Positions 58,717 to 64,000 of a stretch of 64,000 nt of DNA are shown in pieces. The notes beneath the pieces were generated by a model. It made no database searches. It was given only the letters and a program-made list of their open reading frames with translations, and was not told where the DNA came from. Origin of the DNA: Siphonodentalium dalli (lineage: Eukaryota; Mollusca; Scaphopoda; Gadilida; Siphonodentaliidae); contig CP136064.1 in NCBI GenBank assembly GCA_032622095.1, positions 250,143,827 to 250,207,826 of the forward strand. Direction: 5' to 3'. How positions within the stretch are numbered: position 1 is the stretch's first letter; the number at the start of each line of letters is the position of its first letter. The translations under genes and the position numbers were made by a program.

Positions 58717-59731
58717 CGTGTCCTCTTAATTCTTCTCTCAACACATTATAGTAATTGCACTAAAAGATTCACTACATATTCCCACTAAAATCTCAATTTT
58801 TCTGACAATTTCAGCAGCTATTCCTTGTCATCTATAACTTCACACCTAGCTCCTGATTCACAACTCTTCATTTATCATAAACAACTGAATACATCAGAAA
58901 ATGATCACACATGAACGCCATGAAACATTCATACATTTATAGACATTGCAAGAATATCAGGAACTTGACAAAAATTTCTATGCAAGTAGCTGATAAAAGA
59001 CTATAAATTGTACTGGGAGGAAAACTCAGTTTGACGTATTGATAGCACAAAAATTACAACAGTGACCAGTCAGATTTCAATGATGATCGTAGCCCCCATG
59101 TCTCTTCAGAAATCAAATTGTCATTATGGTATTATCAATTAAAATATGGCAACTTAACTGTTCTCAATGTGATGCTTTAATTTATTTTGAGTACGAATTG
59201 AAAATGTAGTTATGCATTGTTAGAATTTGGTCCCAAAAATGGTCAAAATAACTGATTACTCAGGAACAAATTCCACAATAAACAAAGGGAAATTACGAAG
59301 CAAAACTTGATCACCTCCTGTGTCCTTATTATGGTATACACTTTTCAGCAAAACATTTTGTTGTAAGCTGGCAAAATAGCATTTGTTATGATAAATAAAA
59401 GGCTAATCGGCCAGTGTCCCCCAACACGGTGAATTTGTTTGGAATGGTTTTTTTTTTATAAACATAACTGAGCTGCATACAAATAACCAAATCTGAAAAA
59501 AACTCAGGTAAGCAGGTTCACATGGGACAATAAACCTTAGAAACATTTGTGTAAACAGTGATTTGTACTAATTCTTACGGGCGCTAAATGTGTAAATGTT
59601 GAGGGTGTGTGATTTATATATTATCGTAATTTAGCACTCTTAAGGTTATAGAAGTGTAATATTATCTAGAAACAAAAATGATTTCTAAATAAAACATTCA
59701 GACATATCACAGGATAAGTGACGGCATTCAC
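58717..59731 (-). other. Possible 3' UTR; no other feature
   Basis: No repeats or frames of note. A minus-strand AATAAA at 59181-59186 could end the transcript of the exon at 59732-59864, giving a 3' UTR of about 0.55 kb. This is inference. Confidence 0.35.
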
Positions 59732-59864
59732 TCAAACATCTTGAATACTGGAGATTCTTGACTGGGTCGACATCAGTAGATTCTCTGGTGTTGTCATCGT
59801 TGACATGGCCGTCGTAACCACCCTCACGGCAGCCTGTAACTCTTCAACGTGACTCTCTACCGTT
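59732..59864 (-). CDS. Candidate terminal exon, unrecognised protein
   Basis: On the minus strand a strong 3' splice site, GTTCGCACCTATTTCAG, precedes exon sequence beginning AACGGTAGAGAG. The open frame then reads TVESHVEELQAAVRVVTTAM, continues Ser/Thr-rich, and stops at 59732-59734 after about 44 codons. The composition suggests a helical, possibly coiled-coil C-terminus with a heptad-like spacing of V/L residues. No repeat family overlaps it. The upstream frame to 59992 runs into a MITE and is therefore intronic. Earlier exons must lie further upstream, probably beyond the window. I do not recognise the family. Confidence 0.45.
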
Positions 59865-59939
59865 CTGAAATAGGTGCGAACATAGTCAATGTTGTAGCAA
59901 TGAAGCAAAAATTCAAAACATTTTGTCATGTTATTGTCG

Positions 59940-60145
59940 TTAACCCTTCCATGACTGGAGCTTCCTGAAATTTTGTGAAAAGCCTGTGCCAATGCATTCT
60001 CTTATATATGCGAGTCTCCCACATGGAGTCTGGCATATATAAGAGAATACATTGGCCTAACAATATTTACCTTGACCTTGTAAGCCAGTGCATTCTCTTA
60101 TATATATGAGGCTCCCTATATAAGAGAATGCACTGATGCATTGAC
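59940..60145. mobile_element. Truncated TTAA MITE with ATATATGCGAG hairpins
   Basis: TTAA, CCCTTCCATGACTGGAGCT at the left. Inside are two hairpin units of the form GCATTCTCTTATATATGCGA / TATATAAGAGAAT, and TAACAATATTTACCTTGA as in the 22.3-kb copy. The right terminus is missing and LINE sequence begins soon after. Confidence 0.65.
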
Positions 60146-60333
60146 TTCCGGTTGTAATGGCGGCACGCAGGCGGTTTTCAATCCGGCGAAGATTTTCAAC
60201 ATAATCTTTAATAATCTTGAGTTTTTACAAGTCTTAATATGTAAAATTGTATCTGATATACAAATACACATTCTTATAATGATATTAATGTAAATTTTAT
60301 GATAAAATCTTATTTAAACATGCATAAATTTAA

Positions 60334-61023
60334 CTTGTAAATGAGTGTCACGAAATTGCGAAGAAATACGAGGATGAGAATATAAGAATATTAGGCAGAT
60401 ACATAAAAGAACAAGCGGAGAAGAATGGTTATGGAAGCAAAATAATATGGATGATTTTCCCAGGGAAAACAACTAGAGAAATGCTCGGAAAATTGCATTG
60501 TGCTCTACCAAAAATTTTCAACAAAAAGGAAAACAAAGGGAAGAAGATAGAGATTTACATATGGACGGGCACCTGTGACATCACCATCAAATTGGAAGAA
60601 TTCATATATCTTCGACACAAGTCAGATAGACAGGCACGAGACAATATTACTTCATCATATAGAAGTTTCAAAAGGTTTGTCAATACAAACATACCACAGA
60701 CTTCGGTAATCTTTCTTGAGATACCCCCAATCAGTTTGACGAATTGGAATGAAAGTAGACAGCACAGCAATTCAGCCAGCTTTCGAAATGACACAATTAC
60801 GTCAAATCAAAGAATCAAAGCAATAAACGACTGGATAAAAAGGAATAATTCCAGACCTACTCCATGTTTTGAGTACGATCTTCAGAGAATCAGAAAAAGA
60901 CCTGGGGAGCTCCCACATTATTCAAGCAACTTCTCCTTATACAAGGACGGTGTTCATCCAGACAAAACTCTAGCAGCTGTGTGGATGAAAAGAATCATTC
61001 GATGTATGTACCCAGCCTACTGA
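60334..61023 (+). CDS. SGNH-hydrolase-like protein of a LINE, 5' incomplete
   Basis: The open frame begins after a stop at 60331 and contains no ATG until 60451, yet residues before that ATG look coding (KYEDENIRILGRYIKEQAEK), so the 5' end is probably truncated or frameshifted. From residue 75 or so it reads YIWTGTCDIT, corresponding to the block-III region of SGNH esterases with GTCD replacing GxND. VIFLEIPP follows. Near the end LYKDGVHPDKTLAAVW supplies the D-x-x-H pair (about D205, H208 in the extended frame). The block-I GDS serine motif is not present, being lost with the N-terminus or never there. Esterase-like domains occur in some CR1-clade ORF1 proteins; here the domain is a separate ORF. 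Its role is unproven, perhaps membrane or RNP association. The stop at 61021-61023 is followed 24 bp later by a hairpin repeat. Confidence 0.65.
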   Translation, partial: LVNECHEIAKKYEDENIRILGRYIKEQAEKNGYGSKIIWMIFPGKTTREMLGKLHCALPKIFNKKENKGKKIEIYIWTGTCDITIKLEEFIYLRHKSDRQARDNITSSYRSFKRFVNTNIPQTSVIFLEIPPISLTNWNESRQHSNSASFRNDTITSNQRIKAINDWIKRNNSRPTPCFEYDLQRIRKRPGELPHYSSNFSLYKDGVHPDKTLAAVWMKRIIRCMYPAY

Positions 61024-61046
61024 TGATATATAGTAATAATGCCGAT

Positions 61047-61210
61047 TCGGATCTGTGAGTATTGACTCACTGCCGATAAATAAAATAAAATAAAAATCAA
61101 CAACAATAAATATAACTGAAGATATAATTATATTGGAACTGTGAGTTTTGTCTCACTGCCAATAGAGAACAAATTAAACGGATCTGTGAGTATTATCTCA
61201 CTGCCGTAAA
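61047..61210 (+). repeat. Three intercistronic hairpin repeats
   Basis: CGGATCTGTGAGTATTGACT begins the first copy (61047-61080), which continues CACTGCCGATAAA. Variants occur at 61135-61164 and 61179-61210. Each forms GTGAG-loop-CTCAC, followed by TGCC. The loops differ (TATTGA, TTTTGT, TATTAT) while the stem is kept. The last copy abuts the ORF1 start codon. Confidence 0.75.
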
Positions 61211-62128
61211 ATGGCGAGTATGTTAAGAAAAACGGGAAGAAGATCCCAAAAGAAAGGCAAAGAAACTTGGGAATGTCTCTATTGTGAGAAGAAATTCACA
61301 GAAGAGTGTAAGGGAATGCAATGTGAATCCTGTGAAGGATGGGTATGTCTACCATGTGCCAAAATTCCAGAAGAGGTCTATGATGTTTTGAACAAACATG
61401 CAGCGGGAAAAACAGACACAACAGCAGGAATCAGATGTCTATGTAGACTAGATGAACAGTCACTACCCACACTAAAGCAGATAAGCGGAACTTTGACTAC
61501 AATGAATAACAACAATAACGAAAGATTTGAGAAGTTGGAGGAACAAGTAAAACAGGTGGAAAGTAGCATTGGGGATAAAGTTGAGGCAGCAACGGCAGAC
61601 ATCAAAGCTGAGATGAAGAAAGAAATATTCGAGGAGATTGAAGCCAGAGAGAATGAAAAAGAAGAAAGAAAGAGGAGAGAACACAACTTATGTATGTTTA
61701 ATGTACCAGAAAGCGTCAGCAACGACCCGAAGGAGAGAAAACAACATGATAGCACTATACTACAACAGATATATGATAAACTTGTTCCAGAAGAACAAAG
61801 AAGTTGGAATCTTATCATAAAAAATGTGTTCAGGTTAGGCCCAAGACCTAAAGGAGAGAGGAAGAAATTCCATCCAATCAAGGTCACTCTAGAAAGCAGT
61901 ACTCAACTCAAACAACTACTTTCCAGTGCACACAAAATCCCATCTCTCACCGAAAAGGATTTTGAAGACTTAGTAATAGCCAGAGACCTCACTCTCCAAC
62001 AACGCGACCAAAGGAAAACTCTTCAAGCAGAACTAAAGGAGAAGAACCGAAATGGGAAAGAGTATCAAATCAGGGGAGGAAAAGTTACCAAAATAAAGGA
62101 AGGAGAAAAGAAGACCCCCTCAGAGTAG
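61211..62128 (+). CDS. LINE ORF1 protein: PHD-like finger, coiled coil, RRM-like domain
   Basis: A complete 305-codon frame starting ATGGCG. Residues 22-49 hold a cysteine-rich finger (C22-x2-C25, C33, C38-x2-C41, C46-x2-C49, with Trp44). With C76 and C78 this resembles the PHD-type finger of CR1-clade ORF1 proteins. Residues about 101-157 are a charged coiled coil (ERFEKLEEQVKQVESSI and a long E/K helix), expected to trimerise or multimerise. From 159, NLCMFNVPES starts an RRM-like RNA-binding fold, followed by a second conserved helix and the basic C-terminal domain (FHPIKVTLES near 225). The tail is basic (KVTKIKEGEKK). The protein should coat LINE RNA in the RNP. The frame is intact. The start is favoured because the hairpin repeat ends right before it and no earlier in-frame ATG is seen. 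Confidence 0.85.
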   Translation: MASMLRKTGRRSQKKGKETWECLYCEKKFTEECKGMQCESCEGWVCLPCAKIPEEVYDVLNKHAAGKTDTTAGIRCLCRLDEQSLPTLKQISGTLTTMNNNNNERFEKLEEQVKQVESSIGDKVEAATADIKAEMKKEIFEEIEARENEKEERKRREHNLCMFNVPESVSNDPKERKQHDSTILQQIYDKLVPEEQRSWNLIIKNVFRLGPRPKGERKKFHPIKVTLESSTQLKQLLSSAHKIPSLTEKDFEDLVIARDLTLQQRDQRKTLQAELKEKNRNGKEYQIRGGKVTKIKEGEKKTPSE

Positions 62129-62174
62129 GAATTTTAAAGATTTTAACCGGAAAGATGCTGCCAAAATGATATAA

Positions 62175-62990
62175 ATACAAATAAGGTCAATTAAAGTCGC
62201 CTATTCAAATGTAGACTCACTGCTGAACAAGAGAGATGAATTAGCAGCTCTAATTGGAAAAGAATCACCTAACGTGCTCTTACTTACAGAAATAACGCCA
62301 AAAAATGCCAAAAATTTACAACCAGAAGAGTTTGAATTACAAGGATATGAGATGTTCATAAATGAATTAGGATCAGGAAGAGGGGTTGCAATCTATGTCA
62401 CTAAAACCTTGAAAGCCAATATCGTGGAGGATCTTACAACCAGTGAAGGAGTTGAATCAGTTTGGTGTGGCATAAAACTCAACACAGAAGACAACCTCCT
62501 AATCGGATGCAGTCCATCAAACAACAGTGACAAAAATAAGAAAACAAATAAGATCATATGCACCGCCACAAGGAGAAAGGACTCTCATATGCTGGTATGT
62601 GGTGACTTCAACTACAAAGAGATAGACTGGGAAACCAACACATGCAGCACGTCAGAAACTAGCGATGAATTTGACTTCCTAGAAAAAGTCGGGGATGCAG
62701 GGATTTACCAACATGTAAGAGATCCAACAAGACAGAGAGAAGGCCAACAAGAATCACTGTTAGATCTCATCTTCACGAACGAAGAACTTATGATATCAGA
62801 TATGAAACATTTACCTCCATTAGGCAAGAGCGACCACCACATGCTACTATTTGATTTTGTATGCTATGCAGCTGGAATGGAAGAGGATGTCAACAGACCA
62901 CAATATCATAAAGGAGACTATGAGGCACTACGTGAGGAACTGAATGGAGGATGGGAGGAAGATGATGAAATGACAGTAGAATCCCTATGA
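62175..62990 (+). pseudogene. LINE ORF2 endonuclease domain, truncated
   Basis: The frame opens at 62175 without an ATG (46 bp after ORF1, different frame) and reads an apurinic-type endonuclease. SNVDSLLNKRDEL is the Asn motif, NVLLLTEI the metal-binding Glu, LVCGDFN at about 140-146 the Asp/Asn motif, LLDLIFTNE follows, and GKSDHHMLLFDF contains the catalytic SDH at about 219-221. The stretch LLIGCSPSNNSD lacks the residues normally giving YRSP, so the conserved Tyr appears deleted in frame. The frame stops at 62988-62990 with TGA; the same frame then continues LRLKERLLEASNKHIP to another stop near 63074. There is no reverse transcriptase. It would cut poorly or not at all and cannot retrotranspose. 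Confidence 0.8.
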
Positions 62991-63191
62991 CTCCGTCTGA
63001 AAGAGAGATTACTGGAAGCATCAAATAAACATATACCAACATCAGTCATGAAGTCAAGCACTAAGAAGCAATGAAAGTGTCAATGACACTGTAGCTCAAC
63101 TTGGAAAGGGAATAATTTAATGTATTACAGTCAATGGAGCGATTAGGAATGTGGAAAGTTGAATGTCTAATACTAGTTAAAAGACATGAAG

Positions 63192-64000
63192 AGAAAAGTA
63201 AAATCCAAGATGGCTGCTGGCGGCCATGTTTTCAGCCGAATGACCCCAAAATCAGTCGTTCCCATCTACATGTCATCGTTAACATCCATGACAAATTTTA
63301 TGACGATCAGACTAAAGGTACGACCTGTAGCCCATGCTAAAGAATTTAGTCATACAAAGAGTAAAATCCAAGATGGCTGCTGGCGGCCATATTTTTTGGC
63401 CGAATGACCCCAAAATGACTCGTTCCCATCTACATGTCATTATTAACATTCATGACAAATTTTATGATGATCAGACTAAAGGTACAACCTGTAGCTCGTG
63501 CTAAAGGATTTAGTCATACAAAGAGTAAAATCCAAGATGGCTGCTGGCGGCCATGTTTTTGGGCCAATTGACCCCAAAATAACTCGTTCCCATCTACATG
63601 TCAAAATTAACATCCATGACAAATTTTATGATGATCAGACTAAAGGTACGACCTGTAGCCCGTGCTAAAGAATTTAGTCATACAAAGAGTAAAATCCAAG
63701 ATGGCTGCTGGCGGCAATGTTTTTGGCCGAATGACCCCAAAATTACTCGTTCCCATCTACATGTCAATATTAACATCCATGACAAATTTCATGATGATCA
63801 GACGAACAGTACGACCTGTGGCCCGTGCTAATGGATTGAAATTTGAAATCCAAGATGGACACTGGCGGCCATGTTTTTTGTCCGAATGACCCCAAAATGA
63901 CTCGTTCCCATCTACATTCCAATTTCAACAGCCATGACAAATTTTATGATGATCGGACTAAAGGTATGACCTGTAGCCCGTGCTAAAGGATTTAGTCATA
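63192..64000 (+). repeat. Satellite, period about 164 bp, five units and continuing
   Basis: Units start near 63198, 63361, 63525, 63689 and 63845. Each carries AAATCCAAGATGGCTGCTGG, CGGCCATGTTTT, CCGAATGACCCCAAAAT, TCGTTCCCATCTACATG, CATGACAAATTTTATGATGA and TACGACCTGTAGCCCGTGCT. The array runs off the window end. Its open frames shift between units and are not genes. Confidence 0.95.

Larger units (their letters stand above)
60146..63190 (+). mobile_element. CR1-like LINE with three ORFs, lacking reverse transcriptase
   Basis: An SGNH-like ORF, an ORF1 of PHD/coiled-coil/RRM type and an endonuclease-only ORF2 lie in order on the plus strand with short gaps. This matches the general CR1/L2 clade plan in which ORF1 precedes an ORF2 with an apurinic-type endonuclease. 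The element is broken after the endonuclease: stops occur at 62988-62990 and near 63072-63074, no reverse transcriptase follows, and satellite DNA begins at about 63192. Most LINE copies lose their 5' end; this one retains 5' parts and lacks the 3' part. Confidence 0.75.

Noticed and set aside
61378-61887. A 169-codon minus-strand frame rich in Ser/Leu
   Set aside because: It is the antisense shadow of the LINE ORF1 coiled coil.
63192-64000. CRISPR-like regular repeats or a repeat protein gene
   Set aside because: Units are contiguous 164-bp satellite copies without unique spacers, frames shift between units, and the context is eukaryotic.

Overview
The window is eukaryotic, AT-rich, repeat-dominated DNA, most likely from a marine lophotrochozoan and probably a mollusc. 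The evidence is split coding sequence with splice acceptors, a CR1-like non-LTR retrotransposon, a tRNA-derived SINE, dense non-autonomous DNA transposons, and short repeats ending in GGACGGACGG runs. One repeat near 51.1 kb ends in a CTCAGGTGAGCT tail, a type I associate with molluscan genomes from memory; that taxonomic call is inference. No complete host gene lies here. The best host coding candidates are two minus-strand terminal exons: a single-pass membrane protein tail at 20.4-21.6 kb and a short exon near 59.8 kb.

Layout. 0.6-8 kb: a TA-flanked inverted-repeat element, hairpins, two degenerate tandem arrays and a SINE. 9.0-11.4 kb: a young LTR retrotransposon with two 202-bp LTRs that differ at about two positions. 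It carries one 436-codon ORF with a retropepsin-like domain that has lost its catalytic Asp, and no reverse transcriptase. 12.5-13.0 kb: a long TCA microsatellite. 13.1-18.9 kb: a composite element with inverted arms of about 1.75 kb around a decayed gag-protease region. 20.4-21.65 kb: the membrane-protein exon. 26.8-31.8 kb: an almost complete palindrome of about 5 kb. Its arms hold tandem units with paired AAGATGGCGGCC motifs, and its core looks like a decayed, unrecognised gene. It is bracketed by two copies of the same LINE ORF2 3' segment. 33-59 kb: many small non-autonomous transposons (TTAA-flanked piggyBac-like, TA-flanked mariner-like, one hAT-type with a perfect 8-bp target duplication, and foldbacks) plus minisatellites. 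60.3-63.1 kb: a CR1-like LINE with three successive coding units (SGNH-like, PHD/coiled-coil/RRM-like ORF1, endonuclease) but no reverse transcriptase. 63.2 kb to the end: a 164-bp satellite whose core resembles the motif repeated in the palindrome.

Almost nothing here works as a pathway. The common theme is parasitic DNA borrowing functions in trans: the TTAA and hAT elements lack transposases, the LTR element lacks a polymerase, and the LINE lacks a reverse transcriptase. The observations most worth following up are the two giant inverted structures, the protease-dead LTR element with an intact ORF, the intercistronic hairpin triplets of the LINE, and the shared AAGATGGC motif. Coordinates of repeat edges were set by eye and may be off by about ten bases, more where 'about' is stated.
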